Source: Archaeoglobaceae archaeon (GTDB lineage Archaea; Halobacteriota; Archaeoglobi; Archaeoglobales; Archaeoglobaceae). From it: DNA of 7,632 nucleotides. Shown one piece after another: positions 1 to 5,603 of the stretch (positions are counted from its first letter, which is position 1; each line of letters starts with the position of its first letter). Made by a program: the position numbers and the translations under genes. The notes under the pieces are model-generated. The model did no database searches, was not told where the DNA came from, and saw only the letters and a program-made list of their open reading frames with translations. The stretch lies in the NCBI GenBank assembly GCA_027016055.1, contig JALWBF010000056.1, forward strand, positions 4,972 through 12,603, written 5' to 3'.

Positions 1-364
1 CTTCCATAATTCTGTATAGGAATCTGTAACCGGCCCTTCTGAAATACCATCCCCTCTCAAGTGCCCTTGCAAGAAGTGTAGCCATTAGCTGGGCGTTGAA
101 TTCCGGCTTTTCCACCTCGTCAACGCTTATCTGCGGATTGTCCAAGCCGAACTCCTTGAGCTTCTCCTGAAGCATCCTTATCCTTCTTCCGCCCTTCCCT
201 ATCACTAATCCAGGTCTTTCAACGAACAGGCTTACTTGAGTGCCCAAAGGAGTTCTTATTATGTCGACTCCGCCGAATCCCGCGTTTCTTACTTCCTCTT
301 TGAGCCATTCTTTAACCTGAAGCTTCGTTATCCTATCTCTTATGAACTTCCTTTCAACGGCCAT
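1..364 (-). CDS. rps3: 30S ribosomal protein uS3 (S3), N-terminal part, cut by window edge
   Basis: uS3 sits in the head of the small subunit at the mRNA entry channel. I translated the minus strand from the ATG at 364-362 and read 121 codons without a stop to the window edge, about half of an archaeal uS3. The protein starts MAVERKFIRDRITKLQVKEW and contains the type II KH-domain signature around residues 58-66 (LVIGKGGRR, the GxxG RNA-binding loop), followed by the family's PQISVDEVEKPEFNAQLMA stretch and the ERGWYFRRAGYR segment. The start lies one base after the uL22 stop codon (TAG at 368-366), so translation is probably coupled. A GGGGTG core ends 6 bases before the ATG. The C-terminal KH partner domain and tail lie outside the window. 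Family assignment is secure. Confidence 0.96.
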   Translation of the reverse strand, partial: MAVERKFIRDRITKLQVKEWLKEEVRNAGFGGVDIIRTPLGTQVSLFVERPGLVIGKGGRRIRMLQEKLKEFGLDNPQISVDEVEKPEFNAQLMATLLARALERGWYFRRAGYRFLYRIME

Positions 365-365
365 G

Positions 366-833
366 CTACTCACCCCTAACTTCAGCTACGAATTCCACCG
401 TCGTAAGCTGCTGGAATTTTGGCGTAGCCCTTCCGAAGGCACGGGGCATATACTTTTTGATCACCCTTCCCTTCTTAGCCTGAGCGTGGACTATCACGAG
501 CTTATCGACATCGAGCCCCTTGTATTCGGCGTTAGCTTCCAGATTCTTCAGAACCTTTAGAATGAACTTAGCCGCCTTCTGCGGATACCTTCCCGCATAC
601 CACTTGTGAAGCCCGTGCTTATGGGCAACCTTCTTCTTATACCTCTTGAACGGGATCGGTTTTCTCAGAGCTATAACGTCCTCTAATATCTTTTTAGCCT
701 CCTCGATCTTCTTTCCTCTAAGCTCCCTGCAAATCTCTACGGCGTGCTTGAAGCTTATTGGCATCTCATAGCCCATAGCCTTTGCGGCTTTCGTCTCATC
801 AGCCGGCTGATAGGAATACTTTATCCGAGCCAT
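366..833 (-). CDS. rpl22: 50S ribosomal protein uL22 (L22)
   Basis: uL22 is a 23S rRNA-binding protein whose long beta hairpin lines the peptide exit tunnel. The 155-residue product has the usual archaeal length. It opens with the archaeal MARIKYSYQP motif. It carries the KHAVEICRELRGKKIEEAKKIL helix region in its first third, the GLHKWYAGRYPQKAAKFILKVL segment in the middle, and the basic hairpin region RVIKKYMPRAFGRATP near residues 123-138. The start ATG at 833 is preceded by GAGGTG, which ends 5 bases upstream. The uS19 stop codon (TAG at 846-844) is built into this ribosome binding site, and the two genes are 10 bases apart. It is part of the S10 operon between uS19 and uS3, with nothing unusual in the reading frame. 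Confidence 0.97.
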   Translation of the reverse strand: MARIKYSYQPADETKAAKAMGYEMPISFKHAVEICRELRGKKIEEAKKILEDVIALRKPIPFKRYKKKVAHKHGLHKWYAGRYPQKAAKFILKVLKNLEANAEYKGLDVDKLVIVHAQAKKGRVIKKYMPRAFGRATPKFQQLTTVEFVAEVRGE

Positions 834-843
834 CCGACCACCT

Positions 844-1245
844 CTACTTCAGCGGAACGAACTTACTGCTCCTCGTAGCTCCGACACCCGGGCCAGAGTG
901 CTTTTCGAATCTTCTCGTCGGAGCGAACTCGCCGAGGCGATGTCCTATCATCTCGGGCTTTATCTCAACTTTAACGAACTCCTTGCCGTTGTGGACGTAG
1001 ATGGTTTTACCTACCATCTCCGGAAGAACTATCATATCCCTGCAATGCGTTCTCGCCCACCCCTTCTTCCTTAGCTTTCTTAGTAACTTCAGCTCCTGCT
1101 CAGTAAACCCCCTCTTTATCTTCCTCCTCTCCCTTGCAGGCAAAAGCTCCGCTATTTGCTCCAAACTCATCTTCTTCAGCTCTTCCAACGTGTAACCGCG
1201 ATATCTGAACTCCTTCGGACGGGTTATCTTACTCTTCATAGCCAT
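844..1245 (-). CDS. rps19: 30S ribosomal protein uS19 (S19)
   Basis: uS19 lies in the head of the small subunit near the A site and contacts the intersubunit bridge. The product is 133 residues from the ATG at 1245, typical for archaea. The first half is the archaeal extension (EFRYRGYTLEELKKMSLEQI, then LLPARERRKIKRGF). The second half is the conserved core, with RDMIVLPEMVGKTIYVHNGK, HRLGEFAPTRRF and the basic end VGATRSSKFVPLK. A GTG at 1254 would give a protein three residues longer, but it lies inside the Shine-Dalgarno sequence, so I reject it. An in-frame ATG at 1239 is also possible but its spacing is worse. It is the only gene in the cluster with a sizeable spacer in front of it (48 bases after uL2), and that spacer has a candidate promoter. 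Confidence 0.96.
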   Translation of the reverse strand: MAMKSKITRPKEFRYRGYTLEELKKMSLEQIAELLPARERRKIKRGFTEQELKLLRKLRKKGWARTHCRDMIVLPEMVGKTIYVHNGKEFVKVEIKPEMIGHRLGEFAPTRRFEKHSGPGVGATRSSKFVPLK

Positions 1246-1249
1246 ATGT

Positions 1250-1259
1250 ATCACCTCCT
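1250..1259 (-). promoter_or_regulatory. Perfect Shine-Dalgarno sequence of uS19
   Basis: The minus strand reads AGGAGGTGAT here, ten bases complementary to the usual archaeal 16S rRNA 3' end, and it ends 4 bases before the ATG at 1245. The GGTG core is 6 bases from that ATG, the spacing seen throughout this operon. The site covers the GTG at 1254, which rules that codon out as the start. It is the strongest ribosome binding site in the window. Confidence 0.9.
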
Positions 1260-1278
1260 AAACCGTTAGCATGAGACG

Positions 1279-1293
1279 AATAAATATATAAAG
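1279..1293 (-). promoter_or_regulatory. Candidate internal promoter (TATA box) before uS19
   Basis: Directly after the uL2 stop codon the minus strand reads CTTTATATATTTATT, with TTTATATA at 1292-1285. Archaeal transcription starts about 25 bases downstream of the TATA centre, here near 1262-1264. This would give a 5' leader of about 17-19 bases containing the complete Shine-Dalgarno site of uS19. It is the only long gap in an otherwise overlapping or nearly abutting gene cluster. The box and spacing are visible; that it is used is inference. A chance AT-rich run is the alternative. Confidence 0.5.
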
Positions 1294-2010
1294 TTACTTC
1301 CTGATACCAGTTCTCCTCGCAGCGATGCTTCCAACCTTTCTGCCGGGAGGAGCGTTCCTGCTTGTGGTCTTAGGTCTACCGACGTGCTGATGCTTACCGC
1401 CGCCGAACGGGTGATCTACTGCGTTCATAGCAACTCCCCTTACGCGCGGCCACTTCGCAGCCTTGCTCTTCATCTTGTGATACTTCTTACCAGCTTTTAC
1501 AAACGGCTTATCCGTTCTTCCCCCTCCGGCAACGACGCCTATGGTTGCCCTACACATAGGATCGAGCCACTTGAGCTTACCGGAAGGAAGCTGAACGAGA
1601 ACTCTGTCTTCTTCATGCGCGACGAGTATCGCATAAGTTCCGCTGGCCCTCGCAAACTTACCGCCATCTCCCGGCTGATTTTCGATGTTGCATATCGGAG
1701 TTCCTTCGGGAATGTTCTTCAGATAGGTTGTGTTTCCTGGCTTGATCTCTACGTTTTCCCCAGCCTCTATTATATCACCGGTCCCCATTCCTTCCGTAGC
1801 GAGAACGTATGTTGTTCCGCCGTCGGGAAGCCTAACCAATGCAACCGGCCCATTTCTTGCCGGATCGTGCTCGATGTCTATCACTTCGGCTCTTATAACT
1901 TCGCCCGGCTTAAACCTTAGATGCTTTATCTCAGCTTTATACTTATGAGAGGGAGCCCTGTAGGTTGGTGTTCCCTTTCCACGGTTTTGGGAAATTATAC
2001 GCTTACCCAT
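1294..2010 (-). CDS. rpl2: 50S ribosomal protein uL2 (L2)
   Basis: uL2 is a primary 23S rRNA-binding protein next to the peptidyl-transferase centre, needed for subunit joining. The 238-residue product has the usual archaeal length and starts MGKRIISQNRGKGTPTYRAP. It has the OB-fold RNA-binding region (about 35-90, with DIEHDPARNGPVALVRLPDG) and the SH3-like region with ENQPGDGGKFARASGTYA. It ends with the highly conserved C-terminal extension that reaches the catalytic centre: RVRGVAMNAVDHPFGGGKHQ around residues 190-209, then the basic NAPPGRKVGSIAARRTG. The ATG at 2010 is preceded by GAGGTG, which ends 6 bases upstream and contains the uL23 stop codon (TGA at 2023-2021). The two genes are 10 bases apart. 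Among archaeal uL2 sequences I remember, it looks closest to Archaeoglobus. Confidence 0.98.
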   Translation of the reverse strand: MGKRIISQNRGKGTPTYRAPSHKYKAEIKHLRFKPGEVIRAEVIDIEHDPARNGPVALVRLPDGGTTYVLATEGMGTGDIIEAGENVEIKPGNTTYLKNIPEGTPICNIENQPGDGGKFARASGTYAILVAHEEDRVLVQLPSGKLKWLDPMCRATIGVVAGGGRTDKPFVKAGKKYHKMKSKAAKWPRVRGVAMNAVDHPFGGGKHQHVGRPKTTSRNAPPGRKVGSIAARRTGIRK

Positions 2011-2020
2011 TCACACCACC

Positions 2021-2266
2021 TCAGAACACACCCAATTTCGAAAGTATCTCCTCAGCCGAATACTCCGGCTTAAGCTTTATGTAAGCCTTCTTCTCCCCTT
2101 TTGGCGTTATCAGCGTGTTTACCTTCTCGACCTCAACGTTAAACAATCTCTCTATCTCCCTCTTTATATCCGGCTTTCTTGCCCTTATGTCGACTATAGC
2201 CGTTAGTATGTTCTTTTCAAGCAAGCTTACGGCTTTTTCGGTAACCAGAAAGCATTTTATCAGCAT
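2021..2266 (-). CDS. rpl23: 50S ribosomal protein uL23 (L23)
   Basis: uL23 stands at the mouth of the exit tunnel and is the docking site for the signal recognition particle and other nascent-chain factors. I chose the ATG at 2266, which gives 81 residues starting MLIKCFLVTEKAVSLLEKN, matching the usual archaeal (M-x-I-K-x-x-x-VTEKA) start. The rest is the standard fold: a TAIVDIRARKPDIKREIERLF helix segment, NVEVEKVNTLITPKGEKKAY, then KLKPEYSAEEILSKLGVF. An upstream ATG at 2272 adds Met-Ala, but its Shine-Dalgarno sequence would then abut the start codon. The chosen ATG overlaps the uL4 stop codon by seven bases (ATGCTGA), so the two genes are probably translationally coupled. Confidence 0.95.
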   Translation of the reverse strand: MLIKCFLVTEKAVSLLEKNILTAIVDIRARKPDIKREIERLFNVEVEKVNTLITPKGEKKAYIKLKPEYSAEEILSKLGVF

Positions 2267-3018
2267 AGCCATCCCCTCAGATGCTCTATCGCGGATTTAG
2301 TCCAAACCGTCAATCTTCCGGCATGACAACCGGGGGCAAGCAGCTCTACGTTCAAATCCTTTGCGAGAACAACATCAACACCGGGCAGATTCTTCGCAGC
2401 CTTCATTACTCCTTCGTCTTTGCCGACAACTAAGAGCACGCTTTTCTTCTGCACATACCTTCTGCCTCTCCTCTTACCCTTGCCAGCCCTAACCCTTTTG
2501 GTGTCGGCAGATCTCTCAACGTCTGCATAAACGCCTATGGCTTTGAATACCTCAATTACCTCCTTCGTCTTCTTTAATGACTGCAGATCATCGACGACTA
2601 TCTTCGGCAGTTCTCCTTCGAATATATGATTTCTCGCCTTAACCAATTCCGGATTGGCTGTAGCTGCTATAGCAGAGCGCAAAGCCTTTCGCATCTCCTT
2701 CTTATTTATTTTCTCCGCCCACTTCTTCTGCGGCTTAGGAGGATGAGCCTTCCTTCCGCCAACAGCTTGCGGAATTACAACGGCTCTGCTTCCGTGCTTG
2801 ATTCTCGGCACTCTTGCATATCCGTATCCCGGTCCCCAGTTTTCCCATGCGTAGTCGAGTCCGGCTAACGGATTAGGCCCGTAAGGTTGTCTTCTGTGGC
2901 TTTGAATTGCAAGAACTGCCCTCTTGATTATGTCCGGACGGAACTCCTCCTCGAAGACTTCTGGAAGTTCTATTTCCTCAACGACTTCACCCTTCAAACT
3001 CAAAACCTTAGCGATCAT
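2260..3018 (-). CDS. rpl4: 50S ribosomal protein uL4 (L4)
   Basis: uL4 binds 23S rRNA early in assembly, and its long internal loop forms part of the exit-tunnel constriction. The start I choose, ATG at 3018, gives 252 residues beginning MIAKVLSLKGEVVEEIELP, the usual archaeal beginning. The loop region follows (about 40-90: HRRQPYGPNPLAGLDYAWEN, then GPGYGYARVPRIKHGSRA). The globular part includes AVGGRKAHPPKPQKKWAEKI, the basic KRVRAGKGKRRGRRYVQKKS stretch, and the family-typical end LLAPGCHAGRLTVWTKSAIE. A GTG at 3027 is in frame and overlaps the uL3 stop codon, but it lies inside the Shine-Dalgarno site, so the longer protein of 255 residues is unlikely. The gene starts 5 bases after uL3 and overlaps uL23 at its end. 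Confidence 0.96.
   Translation of the reverse strand: MIAKVLSLKGEVVEEIELPEVFEEEFRPDIIKRAVLAIQSHRRQPYGPNPLAGLDYAWENWGPGYGYARVPRIKHGSRAVVIPQAVGGRKAHPPKPQKKWAEKINKKEMRKALRSAIAATANPELVKARNHIFEGELPKIVVDDLQSLKKTKEVIEVFKAIGVYADVERSADTKRVRAGKGKRRGRRYVQKKSVLLVVGKDEGVMKAAKNLPGVDVVLAKDLNVELLAPGCHAGRLTVWTKSAIEHLRGWLC
2273..2278 (-). promoter_or_regulatory. Ribosome binding site of uL23
   Basis: The minus strand reads GAGGGG, directly followed by ATGGCTATG. The 6-base distance to the second ATG (2266) equals the spacing in front of the other genes of the operon, while the first ATG (2272) touches the site with no spacer. This favours 2266 as the start. The site lies inside the end of the uL4 coding sequence and is the only one in the operon without the GGTG core. 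Confidence 0.65.
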
Positions 3019-3021
3019 CGC

Positions 3022-3029
3022 GATCACCT
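3022..3029 (-). promoter_or_regulatory. Shine-Dalgarno site that decides the uL4 start
   Basis: The minus strand reads AGGTGATC, matching eight consecutive bases of the archaeal AGGAGGTGATC consensus. It ends 3 bases before the ATG at 3018, and its GGTG core ends 6 bases before it. The uL3 stop codon (TGA at 3026-3024) and the competing GTG at 3027 both lie within it. Confidence 0.8.
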
Positions 3030-4022
3030 ACCCTGCTTTGAAGATGTGCTGATGTAAAGGACATTTATACCCTCATAAACTACCTTCTTGGGCGGTCTTA
3101 TCGCATCTCTCATCCTGATAAGCCTCTTAACCGGGCCGGGAACGCTACCGCTTACGAGCACGTAATCGCTTCTAATTACACCGTAATGGACGAATCCGCC
3201 CTTGGGTGTAATCTCTTCTCCGTTCTCACCTATCTTGATGATCCTCTTGTTGTATTCCGTTCTCTGGTGGAATCCCATCTGCCCGGCTTGCGGAACAGTC
3301 CATCTCACCCTTGCCGGAGTCCATGGGCCGAGGGTTCCGACTCTTCTATGCTTAGAGCTCCTCGCATGCTTCGCATCCAAAGTAATGACTCCCCATCTCT
3401 TCACGGGCCCCTGAAATCCTTTGCCCTTCGTTATTGCAATGACATCTATCAGCGCTCCCTCTTGGAAGACCTCCGATATCCTTACCTCCTTTCCAAGCTT
3501 CTCTATTGCGTAATCGAGCACAGCGTTGATATCTGATCCACCGACCTTCTGTTCCATTACGTCGGGAACCTTCTTAGGAACTCCGGTGATCTTGTAGGGC
3601 TGGGTGTATGTTATAACCCTGACTTCGGCTATGTCCTCGATTTCCCTTAACTTATCTACATCCGGCGTCTTCTTCGGCAAATTGATCCTTCTGCCGAGAT
3701 ATTCGTCGAGTTCGTTCGTCCAAACTTCTCCAGCTATCTGCAAGCCATAGGGGGTGTTCTTGTAAACCCTGATTCCCATAACCTTCAACGGCGGGCATTC
3801 GATCACTGTAACTGGCACGACAATTTCTTCCCCGTAAGTAGGAGAGTTCCTTCTGTCGTCTATCATGATAATGTGGGTCATTCCAGCCTTGTAGCCGGCG
3901 AAACCCAAGAGCTTAGGCTCTCCGTCGTAATCGGGCCAGGATCTAATTCTTGGAACGATACTGCTGGCTCTCTTTCTCGGACTGAACGCTAAAGATCCCC
4001 TCCTTGGTCTGCTATACTTCAT
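3024..4022 (-). CDS. rpl3: 50S ribosomal protein uL3 (L3)
   Basis: uL3 binds near the 3' end of 23S rRNA and reaches the peptidyl-transferase centre with a long finger. The 332-residue product has the archaeal/eukaryotic length, much longer than bacterial uL3. It starts with the basic archaeal MKYSRPRRGSLAFSPRKRAS segment, then LLGFAGYKAGMTHI near residue 40. The conserved finger lies around 205-260, with TKGKGFQGPVKRWGVITLDA, then SKHRRVGTLGPWTPARVRWT and PQAGQMGFHQRTEYNKRI. The C-terminal VLVSGSVPGPVKRLIRMRDA segment is also typical. The ATG at 4022 overlaps the end of the SPOUT methyltransferase gene by 11 bases, so the two are co-transcribed. GAGGTG ends 5 bases before the start. Confidence 0.97.
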   Translation of the reverse strand: MKYSRPRRGSLAFSPRKRASSIVPRIRSWPDYDGEPKLLGFAGYKAGMTHIIMIDDRRNSPTYGEEIVVPVTVIECPPLKVMGIRVYKNTPYGLQIAGEVWTNELDEYLGRRINLPKKTPDVDKLREIEDIAEVRVITYTQPYKITGVPKKVPDVMEQKVGGSDINAVLDYAIEKLGKEVRISEVFQEGALIDVIAITKGKGFQGPVKRWGVITLDAKHARSSKHRRVGTLGPWTPARVRWTVPQAGQMGFHQRTEYNKRIIKIGENGEEITPKGGFVHYGVIRSDYVLVSGSVPGPVKRLIRMRDAIRPPKKVVYEGINVLYISTSSKQGR

Positions 4023-4797
4023 CCAACCACCTCACCCAGTTCACTATCGCCAACGTAGCCAACACGGCTTCTTCCAATCTCACGGTCTCAACACCCTGCA
4101 TGGGGATGGTATTCCAACATTTAGCATCAAGCCTTATACCAAGTCTTTTGGCTATCTCGAATACCCCCTCTTCGGGGCTTCCAAATATTAGCGTTAAAGG
4201 GCTTTTTAATGTTTGCCTCAGACTATCTAAGCTTACCACCTCGCACTTACGCGATGTGACGACTACGTTATCCCTCTTAAGCACATCCCTAAGCTCAACC
4301 TTTCTAACTCTGTATCCCCAATATTCATCAGGTTCAGCTTCTTCAACTACCAACGGCTTCTTCGAACAGACCCTGACGGTCACGCGGGCGCCCCTCTTAA
4401 GCTTCCTTTTGCTTTTGAGGGACGCCAGGGCGTCAACACCTATATCCACCCAGCACGTGCCGTCAGGAGCAACCCGTCTAACGACTCCCTCTCTAATCTC
4501 ACCGACTTTTAAATGTTTCGGCTTATGGGAAGGAATTCGCAGAGGCGGAAGAACACCGGCATAACGCAGTGAAGGCTTTATCGGTATTAGATATTTGCGT
4601 AGGTATTGGGGGGTTTCCATGTATTCTAAGATATCCTTAATGAAGTCAGACTCATCGAGCTTTGGGTCGCGATAGATGAGGATTTCATCGACTCTGAAGA
4701 TCGCACAAGCCCTTGCAATCATTCCGACTTTGAACGTCTTGATCTTCGGATCGTTCTCGTTGATTAACGCTGAAGACGGAATGGCTATTGAGAGCAT
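4012..4797 (-). CDS. SPOUT-family RNA methyltransferase (COG2106-type, putative rRNA uridine N3-methyltransferase)
   Basis: This is the SAM-dependent methyltransferase commonly encoded just before rpl3 in archaea and related to human SPOUT1/C9orf114. Related enzymes are annotated as uridine-N3 methyltransferases, so an rRNA target is likely but not shown by this sequence. From the ATG at 4797 it has 261 residues. The N-terminal SPOUT half (SIAIPSSALI, then KVGMIARACAIFRVDEILIY) is split from the C-terminal half by an inserted beta domain at about 90-150 (EIREGVVRRVAPDGTCWVDI...). The SAM-binding knot is near residues 193-240: LIFGSPEEGV, WNTIPMQGVETVRLEEAVLA. A TTG at 4800 directly before the ATG is a less likely start. 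No Shine-Dalgarno sequence precedes it, but a well-spaced TATA box does, so it is probably the first gene of the operon with a leaderless mRNA. It overlaps rpl3 by 11 bases. Confidence 0.9.
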   Translation of the reverse strand: MLSIAIPSSALINENDPKIKTFKVGMIARACAIFRVDEILIYRDPKLDESDFIKDILEYMETPQYLRKYLIPIKPSLRYAGVLPPLRIPSHKPKHLKVGEIREGVVRRVAPDGTCWVDIGVDALASLKSKRKLKRGARVTVRVCSKKPLVVEEAEPDEYWGYRVRKVELRDVLKRDNVVVTSRKCEVVSLDSLRQTLKSPLTLIFGSPEEGVFEIAKRLGIRLDAKCWNTIPMQGVETVRLEEAVLATLAIVNWVRWLDEV

Positions 4798-4819
4798 CAA
4801 ATCGACTGATCAAACCTTG

Positions 4820-4833
4820 TATAAAAACGATCC
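4820..4833 (-). promoter_or_regulatory. Main promoter candidate of the ribosomal-protein operon (TATA box)
   Basis: The minus strand reads TTTTTATA at 4827-4820, preceded by the purine-containing GGATCG where the BRE would lie. The TATA centre is about 26 bases from the ATG at 4797, so transcription would begin at or within a base or two of that start codon. No GGTG or GGAGG motif lies between them, consistent with a leaderless transcript. The box lies in the 44-base gap after the preceding gene's stop. Its use is inferred from sequence and spacing only. Confidence 0.6.
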
Positions 4834-4841
4834 TCTTAAAT

Positions 4842-5537
4842 TTACTGCAAAGATATCAGCTTTCCACCACTTTCAACTCTGAATCTCCCAAACTTTTGGC
4901 AAATATCGCTAAGCTGGCATTCGATATCAAATCTGAACGTGGTGTTGTCGAGAGTGCTTTCATCCTTCTGAATCGTAATCAGAACGTCGTAAAGATCTGT
5001 AATAATCGTATCCTTATCCTGCGCATTCAGATTCTTGAATCCGAACAAAGTTATTCCGTCAGGCATTAGGCTGTAAAGATCGATCAACCTCTTTAAAGCA
5101 TTTCCATCGGATAGCCCGGCAATCAGATACATGAAATCGCAATCCAAAATTAAAACGCTATTGGGCTTGATCTTCAGTAAGAGGTCCCTAAGCCCCTCGA
5201 ACTCCCTTCCCGCATCACCCTGCTTTATAAAGCCGAATAGATCTCCAAAGTCGCAGCTATCGTTAAGTCCTATTTTAATAATTTTTATTCGATCAAGTAT
5301 CTTTGCCATTTCTGGATCCTTAAACATCAGATAGTTTGCTCTCCGTTTGAATTTGTAGTAATAACCTTCAGAATACAGAACGACATACACATCCTTTTTC
5401 TTTGAGAAATATGGAAGTATATATTGGAAAATTATTAAGTCTTTTACAACTGGGGAATCGTATATTATCCTCGTTCTTAAGTTTTCAACTTCGTTCATTA
5501 TATCCTCAAATCGGACGTAGGTATCTCTCAATTCCAT
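4842..5537 (-). CDS. Unknown protein, possibly DUF257/KaiC-like degenerate RecA fold (paralogue A, intact)
   Basis: I do not recognise a function for this 231-residue soluble protein, which has no signal peptide or membrane segment. Its layout resembles the archaeal DUF257 family as I remember it: an N-terminal beta strand and helix (RTRIIYDSPVVKDLIIFQYI, 21-40) where a RecA-like protein would have its P-loop, then a strand-helix unit (DVYVVLYSEGYYYKFKR), the motif KIIKIGLNDSCDFGDLFGFI, a Walker-B-like strand NSVLILDCDF, and DGITLFGF. No GxxxxGK[ST] Walker A is present, so ATP binding is doubtful. A C-x5-C pair (ECQLSDIC) near the C-terminus is conserved in the neighbouring paralogue. The ATG at 5537 has no Shine-Dalgarno site but has a TATA box 27 bases upstream. 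A 60-base sample inside it (5281-5340) is only 32% G+C, against 57% for one in rpl2. The family assignment is tentative; the gene itself is well supported. Confidence 0.75.
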   Translation of the reverse strand: MELRDTYVRFEDIMNEVENLRTRIIYDSPVVKDLIIFQYILPYFSKKKDVYVVLYSEGYYYKFKRRANYLMFKDPEMAKILDRIKIIKIGLNDSCDFGDLFGFIKQGDAGREFEGLRDLLLKIKPNSVLILDCDFMYLIAGLSDGNALKRLIDLYSLMPDGITLFGFKNLNAQDKDTIITDLYDVLITIQKDESTLDNTTFRFDIECQLSDICQKFGRFRVESGGKLISLQ

Positions 5538-5560
5538 ATGGTAATTTTGGGCGAATCCCG

Positions 5561-5574
5561 GATATAACCGTTTT
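5561..5574 (-). promoter_or_regulatory. Promoter candidate of paralogue A (TATA box with BRE-like run)
   Basis: The minus strand reads AAAACGG followed by TTATATC (5567-5561). The TATA centre is about 27 bases before the ATG at 5537, placing the predicted transcription start within a base or two of the ATG, and no Shine-Dalgarno motif lies between. This suggests a leaderless mRNA independent of the preceding paralogue. It lies in the 66-base gap between the two paralogues, where I see no clear minus-strand T-rich terminator. Confidence 0.5.
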
Positions 5575-5603
5575 GTTTTGTCTGTTTTTGTAAAATATTT
5601 TCC

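Noticed and set aside
1260..1273. Small hairpin (CTAA/TTAG) before the uS19 Shine-Dalgarno site
   Set aside because: Only four mostly A-T pairs; too weak to claim as a regulatory structure in a probable thermophile.
1384..1920. Plus-strand open frame of 178 codons
   Set aside because: It lies wholly antisense to uL2, has no recognisable motif and no ribosome binding site; it is a by-product of the coding strand's codon use.
4004..4564. Plus-strand open frame of 186 codons
   Set aside because: Antisense to the SPOUT methyltransferase, whose family motifs are clear; the predicted protein is low-complexity Ser/Thr/Leu-rich.
4788..5069. Plus-strand open frame of 93 codons spanning the operon promoter
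   Set aside because: It runs antisense across the end of paralogue A and the start of the SPOUT gene, with no conserved motif or initiation signal.
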